DNA of 64,000 nt from Chloroflexota bacterium. Its GTDB lineage: Bacteria; Chloroflexota; Anaerolineae; DUEN01. The translations under genes were made by a program, and so were the position numbers. Positions 1 through 8,917 of the stretch are shown piece by piece (positions within the stretch are counted from its first letter, which is position 1; each line of letters begins with the position of its first letter). The DNA is taken from contig JAADGJ010000106.1 in the NCBI GenBank assembly GCA_013152435.1, positions 124,918 to 188,917 on the forward strand, in the 5' to 3' direction. The notes beneath the pieces were generated by a model. It searched no databases. It was given only the letters and a program-made list of their open reading frames with translations, and was not told where the DNA came from.

Positions 1-2
1 CC

Positions 3-1301
3 GCCGCGGAGGCCCCGGCCAAGGAGGCCGCCCCCGAAGGGCCAGAGGATCCCTGGGCCGACGTAGACCCCAGCGGCCAGACCATTATCTTCTGGCATCA
101 GCACTCCCGGCAGCGCGAGGAAGCCCTGAACGAGATCATCCAGGAGTTCAACGACACCAACGAGTACAACATCACGGTGGTTGCCGAATACCAGGGGCAC
201 TACGGCGACATCTTCAACAAGATGTTGGCCGTCCTGAACACCGAGGACGTGCCCGACCTGGTGGTGGCCTACCAGAACCAGGCGGCCACATACCAGCTGG
301 CGGACGCCCTGGTGGACATGACCTCCCTGGTTGAAAGCCCCAAGTGGGGGCTGACGGAGGAGGAGAAGGCCGATTTCTTCCCCGCCTTCTTCAAGCAGGA
401 CATCTTCCCCACCTTCGGCAACGCGCGCCTGGGCTTCCCGCCCAACCGCTCCATGGAGGTGATGTACTACAACATCGAGTGGCTGAAGGAGCTGGGATAC
501 GATGGGCCGCCCACCACGCCGGATGAGTTCAAGGAGATGGCCTGCAAGGCGGTGCAGCAGCCCTTCAGCAAGGCGACAGCGGAAGGCAGCATGGGCTATG
601 AGCTGAGCATCGACGCCTCGCGCTTCGCCAGCTGGACCTTCGCCTTCGGCGGCGACATCTTCGACTACGAGAAGAACCAGTACACCTACAACAGCGAGGC
701 GGCCATCGCGGCCATGAACTTCATCCAGGACCTGTTCAACAACGGGTGCGCCAGCGTGGTGACGGAGCGCTACGGCGACCAGACGGACTTCGGCGCGGGC
801 CGCCTGCTCTTCACGGTGGGCTCCAGCTCCGGGCTGCCCTACTACCGCGCGGCCGTGGGCGAGGGCGCCCAATTCGACTGGAGCGTGGCGGCCATCCCCC
901 ATGTGACGCCCGATCCGGTCATGAACATCTACGGCGCCAGCGTCAGCATGCCCAAGACCACGCCGGAGCGCGAGCTGGCCACGTGGATCTTCGTCAAGTA
1001 CTTCACCAGCCCCGACGTACAGGCCAAGTGGGCCATGGTCAGCAACTACTTCCCCGTGCGCAAGAGCGCGGCGGAGAAGCTGACGGACTACTTCGAGGCC
1101 AACCCGGCCTACAAGACGGCCTTTGAGCTGCTGCCCTACGGCAAGTACGAGCCGCCCGTCCCGGGCTATGACTTCGTGCGGGACAAGGTGCGGGAGGCCA
1201 TGGCGGCCATCGCCGACGGGGCCGATGTGCAGAGCACCCTCGATCAGCTGACCGAGGAGGCCAACCAGATCCTGGCCGAGCAGATGGCAGAGCTCAAATA
1301 A
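3..1301 (+). CDS. Sugar ABC transporter substrate-binding protein (5' end outside window)
   Basis: Extracytoplasmic solute-binding protein of the family-1 (maltose/multiple-sugar) type. It would capture a sugar outside the cell for an ABC importer. The reading frame is open from the window edge, so the signal peptide and true start are missing. The first visible residues are an Ala/Glu/Pro-rich linker, as in lipoprotein tethers, followed by the typical start of the fold (TIIFWHQHS) and a helix ending in EFNDTNEYNITV. Later segments (NRSMEVMYYNIEWLKELGYDGPP, split here only for description) fit the hinge and ligand cleft of this family. No permease follows: a terminator and an opposite-strand gene come next, so any permeases lie upstream or elsewhere. 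The ligand cannot be told from sequence. Confidence 0.9.
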   Translation, partial: AAEAPAKEAAPEGPEDPWADVDPSGQTIIFWHQHSRQREEALNEIIQEFNDTNEYNITVVAEYQGHYGDIFNKMLAVLNTEDVPDLVVAYQNQAATYQLADALVDMTSLVESPKWGLTEEEKADFFPAFFKQDIFPTFGNARLGFPPNRSMEVMYYNIEWLKELGYDGPPTTPDEFKEMACKAVQQPFSKATAEGSMGYELSIDASRFASWTFAFGGDIFDYEKNQYTYNSEAAIAAMNFIQDLFNNGCASVVTERYGDQTDFGAGRLLFTVGSSSGLPYYRAAVGEGAQFDWSVAAIPHVTPDPVMNIYGASVSMPKTTPERELATWIFVKYFTSPDVQAKWAMVSNYFPVRKSAAEKLTDYFEANPAYKTAFELLPYGKYEPPVPGYDFVRDKVREAMAAIADGADVQSTLDQLTEEANQILAEQMAELK

Positions 1302-1326
1302 CCAGGGCAGGTGATCATCGCACGCG

Positions 1327-1356
1327 AAAGGGCGGCGCTTCCAGCGCCGCCCTTTT
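1327..1356 (+). terminator. Intrinsic terminator after the sugar-binding protein
   Basis: A perfect GC-rich hairpin (stem 1330-1339 with 1343-1352, three-base loop) is flanked by AAA on the left and TTTT on the right. It lies 26 bases after the stop codon. The flanking A and T runs make it usable on both strands, so it may also end the minus-strand gene that stops at 1379. Confidence 0.9.
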
Positions 1357-1378
1357 CTCATCCCACGACTCGCCCGCC

Positions 1379-2797
1379 TCACCGGCCGCGATACGCCCTC
1401 CAACCGGCCTCAAACGACGAGGCGTCCACGGTCAGCGATCGGCTAAGGGCGGTGTCCAGATCGATCGACTCGCCCAGCGCGCGCAACAGGGCCGAGAAGG
1501 CGTCCGGCCCCCACGTGGCGGCGATATACGCGGCCGCATCCCGCGCCCGACGCCGGGCCAACACATCGCTGGGGTCCGCCTGTAACGAGCGGCCCACGCT
1601 CTCCAGGGAGGCCCAGGACAGCGCCGTATTGGGCACCACCTGAGGGGCCGCCAACCACTCCGCGATCCCCACGGCCAGCGCCCAGGCGGCATCCACGTAG
1701 GACGCGGATCCCACCAGAGGCCCCAGCCGCGTGCGCACCATGGCCTCCGCGATGTGATGGCGGACCATATCCTCCCACGCATCGGGCGTCTCACCTCGTT
1801 CCCCCACGCCACTCCAGGAGGGGGAGGGGGCTCGAACCTGCAGGTCAGGGCCCTCGGGGCTGAACACCTCCGCGGAACGGGGCCAATCCCTCGACGACCG
1901 CACCACCTCCAGCCGCGGCCACGAAAGCGGCGCATCCCCCGCATAATGCGCCTGTAACCTCTCCCGCACGATCTCCTGGGCCAGGGGAAGAGGAAGCGGA
2001 CTCAGCACGAGGATCGTAGGCCCCTCCGGAAGACGGAGCTGCAACAGGGAGGGCGCCGGCTGCACGGCCTGGTGCAATCGCATGTACGCCACACTGGCCG
2101 GGGGACCCACATCCAGCGGATTCGCGGAAAGCTCCAGGACGACTCGGCATGTCCCGCCGGCACCATCCAACAGGCGGCAGCCGTTCGTCACGAAACGATC
2201 GAGCTGGGGAACCGTCCCTTCCACCGCCTGGGCATCCAGCGCCCGATAGCGAACGATCACATGCTCCGCCGACGACTGCGCGGGTTCCCCCCAGGCGGAT
2301 ACATCGGGGGAGGCGATGAACCATCGCCCCCGACGCAAGGCGAAGTCGAACCGGGCCATTACCGGGTCCACATCGGTCTGCATCAGCACCCACGCCCAGG
2401 CGCGATCCCCCTCCAGGGTCACATCCAAGAGCTCGACGGGCAACATGGGCGGAGAAGGGGATTTCTGAAGCGCCTCGAACCAGGCGGTCTGATACGCACG
2501 CCACACACCATCCCCGGGATCCATCAGGGCCATGAACCCCTCTCGATCCCCCTGCTCGATATACAGGCGTAGCTCGGCGATCACCGCGTCCAGATCGGAC
2601 AGCAAGGCCCGCCGCGCCTGCACATATCGCCAGCCGATCCCGACGGCCATGCCCGCTCCAAATGCCAACAGCAACAGCAGGGCCATCCACGACCAGCGAA
2701 AGCCCGAGGGGCGTGATCCCCCCTCCGACTCCAGGGCGATCGTCGTACGACCTTCGTCATCGCCGGTCTGCCACTCCAGCCGGATGCTCATGAACAC
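1379..2797 (-). CDS. Membrane-anchored protein of unknown function
   Basis: About 472 residues. A short charged cytoplasmic head is followed by one strong membrane segment at about residues 36-57, then a large extracytoplasmic region. Residues 60-170 look like an NTF2-like or peptidase-associated alpha/beta domain. The C-terminal half (HHIAEAMV onward, about residue 335) is helical and resembles the peptidase-MA-like domains in related bacterial proteins, but I see no intact HExxH, so catalysis is doubtful. It starts two bases after the birA stop codon and is probably co-transcribed with it. A short Pro/Ser/Gly-rich stretch around residue 320 lies over a G-run in the DNA. The start could also be the third residue (Met). 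No specific function is supported. Confidence 0.75.
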   Translation of the reverse strand: MFMSIRLEWQTGDDEGRTTIALESEGGSRPSGFRWSWMALLLLLAFGAGMAVGIGWRYVQARRALLSDLDAVIAELRLYIEQGDREGFMALMDPGDGVWRAYQTAWFEALQKSPSPPMLPVELLDVTLEGDRAWAWVLMQTDVDPVMARFDFALRRGRWFIASPDVSAWGEPAQSSAEHVIVRYRALDAQAVEGTVPQLDRFVTNGCRLLDGAGGTCRVVLELSANPLDVGPPASVAYMRLHQAVQPAPSLLQLRLPEGPTILVLSPLPLPLAQEIVRERLQAHYAGDAPLSWPRLEVVRSSRDWPRSAEVFSPEGPDLQVRAPSPSWSGVGERGETPDAWEDMVRHHIAEAMVRTRLGPLVGSASYVDAAWALAVGIAEWLAAPQVVPNTALSWASLESVGRSLQADPSDVLARRRARDAAAYIAATWGPDAFSALLRALGESIDLDTALSRSLTVDASSFEAGWRAYRGR

Positions 2798-2799
2798 CC

Positions 2800-3618
2800 C
2801 TATCCCTGAGATGTGCGCAATGACACGTCACCGGCCCGGATCACTTCCATCACGCCATCGGCACACTCCAACAGCAACGCCCCCTCCTCATCCACGCCCC
2901 GGGCGACGCCGACGAAAGCGCCTCGGGGCGTGGTCACCTGAACCTCCCGCCCCATCCACAGCAGACGCTCCAGCCAGGCGGCGCGGCAGGAGCCACCCGC
3001 CAACACCTCCTGGTAGTGGGCCTCGAAGCGGCTCAGGATCGCCACCAACAAGGCGCCCCGGTCCGGGGCATGCCCCGCCACCTCATGGAGGGAAACGGCC
3101 TGCCCCTGCAAGTCCGGCAGCCCGGCGAAATCCACCGACACGTTGATGCCGATACCCACGATGGCTCGCTCTACAACCTGGCCGTTCGCGGCCAGCCGGG
3201 CCTCCAGCAGGATCCCCCCCACCTTCCGCTCGCGCACGTAGAGGTCATTCGGCCATTTCAGCGCGACGGAGACCGGACACACGGCCTCGACGGCCTCCGC
3301 CGCGGCCAGGCCGGCGACCATGACCAGCTGTTGCGCCCGACGCGATGGAAGGCCGGGCCGCAGCAGGATCGAGAACAGCAGGGCCTGACCATAAGGAGCC
3401 CACCACGAGCGGCCCCCTCGGCCGCGCCCGGCGGTCTGCTCCTCGGCCAGCACGGTCGTACCGTCCGGCCACCCCAGATCCGAGAGGCGGGCTGCCAGCG
3501 CCTGGGTGGATGTCAGGCGTGGCGCGTAAACCAGAGGACGTCCAAGGCGACGAGTCGTCAGCCGGGCGGCTAACGATCGGATCTCCATTCGAGTCATGAC
3601 GCCGTCAGGGTACTGCAA
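2800..3618 (-). CDS. birA: Biotin--[acetyl-CoA-carboxylase] ligase (BirA, group I)
   Basis: Joins biotin, via biotinyl-5'-AMP, to the lysine of biotin carboxyl carrier proteins. The family hallmarks are present: TAGRGRGGRSW (biotin-AMP binding loop), KWPNDLYV and KVGGILLEA (active-site lysine and following strand), and a small C-terminal SH3-like domain ending near residue 265. There is no N-terminal winged-helix domain, so this is the monofunctional ligase rather than the E. coli bifunctional repressor. The first Met gives about 272 residues. The internal Met at residue 8 or 11 could equally be the start. The downstream membrane-protein gene follows after two bases. Confidence 0.93.
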   Translation of the reverse strand: MQYPDGVMTRMEIRSLAARLTTRRLGRPLVYAPRLTSTQALAARLSDLGWPDGTTVLAEEQTAGRGRGGRSWWAPYGQALLFSILLRPGLPSRRAQQLVMVAGLAAAEAVEAVCPVSVALKWPNDLYVRERKVGGILLEARLAANGQVVERAIVGIGINVSVDFAGLPDLQGQAVSLHEVAGHAPDRGALLVAILSRFEAHYQEVLAGGSCRAAWLERLLWMGREVQVTTPRGAFVGVARGVDEEGALLLECADGVMEVIRAGDVSLRTSQG

Positions 3619-3772
3619 GCGGCACGAGCTGTCAAGCGTGGTCGCGCTGGGGGATGGGGTTTTTCAAAGTCAGTGATGGAAACCGGGAAGGTTAGGAACC
3701 CCTCGCGTGTCGTCCGACGCAAGCCATTCCCCTGGCCGTCAACGGGTAGAAAACGGCCCTCATCCCCCAGAT

Positions 3773-3800
3773 CCCCTTCTCCTGAGTTCGGGAGAAGGGG
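3773..3800. repeat. Perfect 10-bp intergenic hairpin (palindromic repeat)
   Basis: CCCCTTCTCC (3773-3782) and GGAGAAGGGG (3791-3800) form a perfect inverted repeat around an eight-base loop in the divergent gap between birA and the ABC-F gene. No T-run follows on either strand, so it is not an obvious terminator. It looks like a small REP-type element. Confidence 0.6.
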
Positions 3801-3857
3801 GCTCAACGACGGATATCCTACCCCGCAGGCCTCAGGCTTAGGGAGACTCGGCTCCCA

Positions 3858-3866
3858 TGGTATAAT
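3858..3866 (+). promoter_or_regulatory. Extended -10 promoter for the ABC-F gene
   Basis: TGG followed by TATAAT ends 27 bases before the ATG of the ABC-F gene. The -35 hexamer at 3838-3843 (TTAGGG) is poor, so promoter strength would rest on the extended -10. A weak ribosome-binding site (AAAGGGGA) precedes the ATG. Confidence 0.6.
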
Positions 3867-3893
3867 AGCGCGCAGTCACAAAGGGGACGATCC

Positions 3894-5801
3894 ATGTCCA
3901 TCCTGATCGCCCGCGATCTGGCGAAATCCTACGGCGCGCTGGACGTCTTCCAAAACGTCCAGCTGCGGATCGAGCACGGCGACCGCATCGGCCTGGTGGG
4001 GCCCAACGGCCAGGGGAAGACCACGCTCCTCAAGATCATGGCCGGCCTGGAGCCTCCCACCGCTGGTTCGGTCACGCATGCGCGCGCCCTGCGCATCGGG
4101 TACTTGCCACAGGACCCGCCGCCTGCCGGGTCCCGCACGCTCTACGCCGATCTGCTAGAGATCTTCCACGACCTGCGCAGGCAGGCGGAGACTCTGCGCG
4201 CCCTGGAACGGCAGATGGAGGCCACGACCGACGAGGCCGAACTGGAGCGGCTGCTGGCTCGATACGGCGATCTCCAGGCGCGCTTCGAGCTGGCCGGCGG
4301 CTACGATTACGAACTGCGCATCCGTCGGGTGCTGAGCGGTCTGGGATTCAGCGAGAGCGAATACCACCAACCCCTGGCCCACCTCAGCGGTGGGCAGCGC
4401 ACCCGGGCGCTGCTGGCGAGGCTGCTCCTGGAGGAACCGGATCTGCTGCTCCTGGACGAGCCGACCAACCACCTGGACCTCGCGGCCGTGGAGTGGCTGG
4501 AGGAGACCCTGCTGCAATGGAAGGGCAGCCTGGTTGTCGTGGCCCACGACCGCTACTTCCTGGACCGGGTGGCCACGCGGATCTGGGAGATGGCGCGCGG
4601 CCGGGTGACCACCTATCGCGGGAACTACAGCCAATACGTCGTCCTGCGGGCGGAGCACCTGGAGCAACAACGGCGGGAGTGGGAGAAGCAACAGGAATAC
4701 ATCGCCAGGACCGAGGAGTTCGTCCGGCGATACAAGGCGGGGCAGCGCAGCAAGGAGGCGCGCGGCCGGCTCCGTCGCCTGGAGCGATTCAAGCGAGAGC
4801 AGGCGATTGAGCGCCCCCAGGAGGGGCGACGCATCCGCCTGGACATGACGACCCAGATTCGCTCCGGCGATCTGGTGATGGCCACTCGCGATCTGATCGT
4901 CGGCTATGACCCCAACGCCCCCCTGTTCCGCTGTCCGGACCTGGAGATCCGTCGCGGCCACACCGTCGCGCTCATCGGGCCCAACGGGGTGGGCAAGACC
5001 ACCTTCGTGAAGACGATTCTGGGAGAGGTGCCTCCGCTGGCCGGCGAGATCCGCCTGGGCGCCAGCGTGAAGGTGGGCTATCTGCCCCAGGTTCCCACAG
5101 ACCTGGCGCCGGATCAGACCGTATTGGATGCCATCTTAGAGGTCGCACCTAACCTCACCCTGGAGCAGGCGCGTCGATTCCTGGGCCGTTTCCTGTTCAC
5201 CGGCGACGATGTGTTCCAGACCATCGACACGCTGAGCGGTGGCCAGCGCAGCCGGGTCGCGCTGGCCCGGCTGTCGCTGCTGGGAGCGAACTTTCTGATC
5301 CTGGACGAGCCGACCAATCACCTGGACCTGGAATCACAGGAGATCCTGCAGGAGGTGCTGGCCCGATTCCCGGGCACCATCCTGCTGGTCACCCACGATC
5401 GCTACCTGGTGGAGGCGCTGGCCACCCACGTGTGGGATCTCCAGGCGGGGAAGCTGAGCGCCTACGAAGGGGGATACACCGAATATCTGGCCCAGCGGGC
5501 GGCCGAGCGCGAGGCAGCGTCCGCCGACGGCAAGTCCCGAACCTCCTCAGCCAGGAAGGGTCGAGAGCGAGAACGGGAGGAGCGCCGGCGGCGACAGAGG
5601 GAACGCCGCCAGGCCGAGCGAGCGATGGCCATCGAGGAGAAGATCCACGCGCTGGAGGCGGAGCTGGCCCGACTGGGGGAGGAGATCGAGGTCGCCGGCC
5701 GGAATCAGGAGGTGGCCCGAGTGGAGGAGCTGGGCATCGCGTATGCAGAGGCCGAGCGACGGCTGCACGAGTTGATGGAGGAATGGGCCGCGCTGGTGTA
5801 G
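3894..5801 (+). CDS. ABC-F family ATPase (ribosome-associated translation factor type)
   Basis: A soluble protein with two ABC nucleotide-binding domains and no membrane part. Domain 1 has Walker A at residues 36-44 and LSGGQRTRA near 164, followed by LLLLDEPTNHLD. Domain 2 has Walker A near 362-370, LSGGQRSRVALA and LILDEPTNHLD. Between them is a charged helical linker (about residues 240-305) matching the P-site tRNA interaction region. The C-terminus from about residue 540 is a highly charged coiled coil. This fits the Uup/YdiF-like subgroup of ABC-F proteins, which act on ribosomes; some members protect against antibiotics. Nothing in the neighbourhood points to resistance, so a housekeeping role is more likely. 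coaE follows 15 bases later. Confidence 0.93.
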   Translation: MSILIARDLAKSYGALDVFQNVQLRIEHGDRIGLVGPNGQGKTTLLKIMAGLEPPTAGSVTHARALRIGYLPQDPPPAGSRTLYADLLEIFHDLRRQAETLRALERQMEATTDEAELERLLARYGDLQARFELAGGYDYELRIRRVLSGLGFSESEYHQPLAHLSGGQRTRALLARLLLEEPDLLLLDEPTNHLDLAAVEWLEETLLQWKGSLVVVAHDRYFLDRVATRIWEMARGRVTTYRGNYSQYVVLRAEHLEQQRREWEKQQEYIARTEEFVRRYKAGQRSKEARGRLRRLERFKREQAIERPQEGRRIRLDMTTQIRSGDLVMATRDLIVGYDPNAPLFRCPDLEIRRGHTVALIGPNGVGKTTFVKTILGEVPPLAGEIRLGASVKVGYLPQVPTDLAPDQTVLDAILEVAPNLTLEQARRFLGRFLFTGDDVFQTIDTLSGGQRSRVALARLSLLGANFLILDEPTNHLDLESQEILQEVLARFPGTILLVTHDRYLVEALATHVWDLQAGKLSAYEGGYTEYLAQRAAEREAASADGKSRTSSARKGREREREERRRRQRERRQAERAMAIEEKIHALEAELARLGEEIEVAGRNQEVARVEELGIAYAEAERRLHELMEEWAALV

Positions 5802-5816
5802 CGCGCCGACATCGTC

Positions 5817-6476
5817 ATGACGATCGTGATCGGACTCACCGGGAACATCGCCACGGGCAAGAGCACAGTCACCCGCATGCTGGCCGACCTGGGAGCTCAC
5901 GTCATCGATGCAGACCAGGTGGCGCACGAGGTGATCGCCCCCGGCGGCGCCGCTTATCAGGCCGTCCTGGAGGCGTTCGGGCCGGACATCGTGAGGGAGG
6001 ACGGCACCATCGATCGCCGGAAGCTGGCGTCGATCGTCTTCGCCGACCCGGCCCAGCTGGCCCGGCTGGAGGCCATCGTGCATCCGGCAGTATACGACCG
6101 CATCCGGGAGGAGATCAGGCGCATCGAAGCCCAGACGGCACCGGACGCGCCGGAGCCCGTGGTGGTGATCGAGGCCATCAAGCTGTTGGAGGCTGGCATG
6201 AGCCTCTCCCTGTGCGATCAGGTGTGGGTGGTCACAGCCCGACCCGAGCAACAGCTCCGGCGGCTGCTGGAACAGCGGGGCATGACGGAGGAGGAAGCCC
6301 GCCGTCGCATGGCATCCCAGTCGCCGCAGGAGATGAAGGTGCAACACGCCGACGTGGTCATCGACAACAGCGGGAGCCTGGAGCGAACGGCCGCCCAGGT
6401 GCGCGCCGCATGGGAGGCCCACATCGCGTCCCGGCGGGGGCGACACGCGGGCGCCAGTGGACGCGGGGAAGCATGA
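5817..6476 (+). CDS. coaE: Dephospho-CoA kinase
   Basis: Catalyses the last step of coenzyme A synthesis, ATP-dependent phosphorylation of the 3'-hydroxyl of dephospho-CoA. The P-loop GNIATGKST lies at residues 9-17. It is followed by the family segment HVIDADQVAHEVI and the conserved region around IVHPAVYDRIR. VIDNSGSLE near residue 182 is the usual C-terminal motif. Length (219 residues) is normal, with a slightly long charged tail. It lies 15 bases after the ABC-F gene and is probably in the same transcript. Confidence 0.95.
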   Translation: MTIVIGLTGNIATGKSTVTRMLADLGAHVIDADQVAHEVIAPGGAAYQAVLEAFGPDIVREDGTIDRRKLASIVFADPAQLARLEAIVHPAVYDRIREEIRRIEAQTAPDAPEPVVVIEAIKLLEAGMSLSLCDQVWVVTARPEQQLRRLLEQRGMTEEEARRRMASQSPQEMKVQHADVVIDNSGSLERTAAQVRAAWEAHIASRRGRHAGASGRGEA

Positions 6477-6548
6477 TGGGCGATCCCGGCCGTTTCAAAA
6501 CGGCGCCCTGAGAGGACGCCAACTTCGTGCTATGACAGGGGAACGGAG

Positions 6549-6761
6549 ATGAACGAATTGCAGCGATTCTATCAGGAGCACCCCAACCTCAGCGCCTGGA
6601 TCGTGCTCTCCATCGGCATGTTGATCATCGTGATCTGGTCCGCCAGGGATGTGGGGTTCCTTCCGGGCCAGTGGATCGCGCTGGGGATCGCTACCATCCT
6701 CTTGGCCGGCCTGTGCGTGTGGATTATCAGCTGGGAGGACGAGGAGGACGAGGCACAGTGA
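6549..6761 (+). CDS. Small two-helix membrane protein, unknown
   Basis: Seventy residues: a short polar head, two hydrophobic helices (about residues 15-32 and 37-57) separated by a loop with Arg and Asp, and an acidic tail (EDEEDE). A good ribosome-binding site (ACGGAGA) sits just before the ATG, which supports translation. It follows coaE by 72 bases; the gap contains a small hairpin at 6489-6504. No family was recognised. Confidence 0.65.
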   Translation: MNELQRFYQEHPNLSAWIVLSIGMLIIVIWSARDVGFLPGQWIALGIATILLAGLCVWIISWEDEEDEAQ

Positions 6762-7119
6762 CGGCGCCGGCATCACAACGCCGGGTGCCGGGAAGGCCGC
6801 ACACATGAGGCTCCCTCCTGGGAAGAGCGGGCCAGAGCGCGCACCGGACCGGGAGCTTCATAACTGCCGTCTCCCTTCGGCCTCCTCAGCTCGCCGCCGC
6901 AAGGGAAGTTCCCCATCCCTTGGACGAGCGCCCATCGCGAGCCTTTCGCCTCCCCCATGAGCTCCGGACCGCGGCAGGCCAACGATCATCATCTTTCCAG
7001 AATCGACCGGCGAAGCGACATCGATCCCACAGCCAAGTGAATTATCTCGCGAGTATGCCACGAACTTGACCGATGTGGAGGAGCATGATACCATTTCTTC
7101 CCTGAAGGAGGCGAAAGCG
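6762..7119. other. Intergenic gap before the metal-sensor gene
   Basis: About 360 bases without a convincing gene. The first two thirds show no clear feature. The last 75 bases hold the probable promoter and an 8-bp palindrome (CTCGCGAG, 7046-7053) just upstream of the -35 element, a possible operator site. Confidence 0.4.
7066..7094 (+). promoter_or_regulatory. Candidate promoter of the ArsR/SmtB gene
   Basis: TTGACC (7066-7071), a 17-base spacer, and TACCAT (7089-7094). Transcription would start near 7101, just before the AAGGAGG ribosome-binding site at 7105-7111. The palindrome CTCGCGAG immediately upstream could be where the sensor represses its own gene; that is inference. Confidence 0.5.
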
Positions 7120-7488
7120 ATGACATTGCATCCCGGAATCCCGGCGGAGTGCGAGGGCGAACACGTCAACGAGGCCGCGGTGCGCCTCGCTGCACAGGGC
7201 CTGCTCGATGAGGAGACGGCCAGCCGGTTGGCCGAGACCTTCAAAGCGCTGAGCGATCCCACCCGGGTGCGCATCATCTCCGTATTGCGAGAGACGGAGC
7301 TGTGCGTGGGGGATCTGGCCCGCTGCCTGAACATGGAGCAGTCGGCCATCTCCCATCAACTGCGGATCCTGCGCCAGTTGCGCCTGGTGCGAGCGCGCAA
7401 GGCGGGCCGACACGTGTACTACGCGCTGGATGACGATCACATCCACTCCCTGTTCCTGCAAGGGCTTGACCACATCCAGCACGGGTAA
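7120..7488 (+). CDS. ArsR/SmtB-family metal-sensing transcriptional repressor
   Basis: A winged-helix repressor of about 122 residues that would release DNA when it binds a metal. The recognition helix region reads ELCVGDLARCLNMEQSAISH, typical of SmtB/CadC relatives. The C-terminal helix carries DDDHIHS, then LDHIQH, matching the paired Asp/His and His residues of the zinc-type alpha-5 site. An N-terminal CEGEH also recalls the extra cysteine/histidine arm of SmtB and ZiaR. The ATG at 7120 was chosen over an in-frame codon at 7066 because AAGGAGG lies 8 bases upstream and the promoter overlaps the earlier codon. No metal efflux gene is adjacent, so its regulon is unclear. Confidence 0.88.
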   Translation: MTLHPGIPAECEGEHVNEAAVRLAAQGLLDEETASRLAETFKALSDPTRVRIISVLRETELCVGDLARCLNMEQSAISHQLRILRQLRLVRARKAGRHVYYALDDDHIHSLFLQGLDHIQHG

Positions 7489-7566
7489 ACCGCCCCAGGC
7501 AGGCCGCCAGACACATCCAACGTTCCCCCCATTCTCATCGTCGAGGAGACCGTTTTCCGACAGCCT

Positions 7567-8700
7567 ATGCGAATTGCGCTCATGGGCACGCGCGGCGTGC
7601 CCGCTTCATATTCCGGCTTCGAGACCTGCGTGGAGGAGCTGGGCAGCCGCCTGGCGCAGCGCGGCCACCAGGTCACCGTCTACTGTCGACGGCACCACAT
7701 CACATACCCCCATGCCACCTACAAGGGCATGCGCCTGGTAAAGCTTCCCACCATCGCCAACAAGTACCTGGACACCATCGTGCACAGCTTCCTCTCCTCC
7801 CTGCATGCCCTGAGCCAGGGATATGATGTCTGTCTCTACTTCATCGCGGGGAACTCGCTGGTCACCTGGATCCCTCGCCTGGCCGGACAGAAGACGCTGA
7901 TCAACGTGGACGGCCTGGACTGGAAGCGAGAGAAGTGGCCGACGCTGGCCAAGCGCTATATCCAATTCGCCGAGCGCATGTCCGGCCGCCTGGCCAACGC
8001 GGTGATCACCGACTCCCGCGTCGTGCAGGCGTACTATCGGGATGTCTACGGCATCGAAACCCACTACATCGCTTACGGCGCCGACGTACCGCGCGTGCCC
8101 CCCGGCCCGACCCTGGAGCAGTTCGGCCTGGAGCCGAACCGCTACGTGCTCTTCGTGGGCCGTTTGGTGCCCGAGAACTGCGCGCATCACCTGGTGGAGG
8201 CGTTCCGGGGCCTGGACACGGATCTCAAATGCGTCATCGTGGGCGACGCGCCTTACGCGGACGCGTACAAGGCGCAGCTGCGGGCAGCGGCCGGGGACGA
8301 CCCGCGCATCGTCTTCACCGGCTATCAATTCGGATCGGCCTATCATGAATTGGGGTCCAACGCCTGGATCTTCGTGGAGACGTCCGGTGTGGGGGGCACC
8401 CACCCGGCCCTGCTGGAGGCGATGGCCTTTGGAAACTGCGTGGTGGTCCACGATACGTCGGAGAACCTGGAGACGATCGGAGAGGCCGGGCTGAGCTACC
8501 CGGGGCGTGAGGGCGGGTCTGGCCTCCGCCCCGTCCTGGCCCGCCTTCTGAGCGACCCCGATCTGGTCGAGGAGTACCGCAAGCGGGCGGAGGAGCGGGT
8601 GCGACGGCACTACTCATGGGACGCGGTCACCGATCAGTATGAGGCGCTGTTCAAGCGAGTGCTGGGGCGAGAGGCTCCCTCTCGCCGCTCGGCCGAGTAG
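7567..8700 (+). CDS. Glycosyltransferase family 4 (DUF1972-type N-terminus)
   Basis: A GT-B fold retaining glycosyltransferase of about 377 residues. The N-terminus MGTRGVPASYSGFETCVEELG is the DUF1972/rhamnosyltransferase-type Rossmann start. The C-terminal domain has YVLFVGRLVPENCAHHLVEAF and VGGTHPALLEAMAFGNCVV, the donor-binding region with its conserved acidic residue. It would transfer an activated sugar at the inner membrane face during surface glycan assembly. It begins a plus-strand set of glycan genes (GT2, flippase-like protein, hydrolases). The acceptor and sugar are unknown. Confidence 0.9.
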   Translation: MRIALMGTRGVPASYSGFETCVEELGSRLAQRGHQVTVYCRRHHITYPHATYKGMRLVKLPTIANKYLDTIVHSFLSSLHALSQGYDVCLYFIAGNSLVTWIPRLAGQKTLINVDGLDWKREKWPTLAKRYIQFAERMSGRLANAVITDSRVVQAYYRDVYGIETHYIAYGADVPRVPPGPTLEQFGLEPNRYVLFVGRLVPENCAHHLVEAFRGLDTDLKCVIVGDAPYADAYKAQLRAAAGDDPRIVFTGYQFGSAYHELGSNAWIFVETSGVGGTHPALLEAMAFGNCVVVHDTSENLETIGEAGLSYPGREGGSGLRPVLARLLSDPDLVEEYRKRAEERVRRHYSWDAVTDQYEALFKRVLGREAPSRRSAE

Positions 8701-8735
8701 GCTCCACGAGATTTTAGCCCGGAAGCTCTTTCAGG

Positions 8736-8741
8736 TATAAT
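8736..8741 (+). promoter_or_regulatory. Candidate -10 box before the GT2 gene
   Basis: TATAAT in the 217-base gap between the GT4 and GT2 genes, without a good -35 or a TG extension. It lies about 180 bases before the GT2 start, leaving a long untranslated leader in which I see no recognised RNA. Confidence 0.35.
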
Positions 8742-8917
8742 TCACCCCGGAACTGGCTGACCCACTCCGCATCGCTTCGCGAGGGTGCGAGAACCCCCAG
8801 ACGCCCAGGTGCGTCTCATAAGCGGGGGAACGACGTCACCTCTCGCCACGGCAATGCCTCACACCCTCGCCTGCCAGCCATGCCCGCGATTTCAGATCAC
8901 CTTACGGAGAGTGAGAT

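Noticed and set aside
3894..5801. Antibiotic-resistance ABC-F protein
   Set aside because: Linker and context fit housekeeping Uup/YdiF-like proteins; no resistance-type long interdomain loop or leader peptide attenuator was seen.
8701..8917. Small gene or RNA in the GT4-GT2 gap
   Set aside because: Only a -10 box was seen; no ribosome-binding site, conserved peptide or stable RNA fold stood out.
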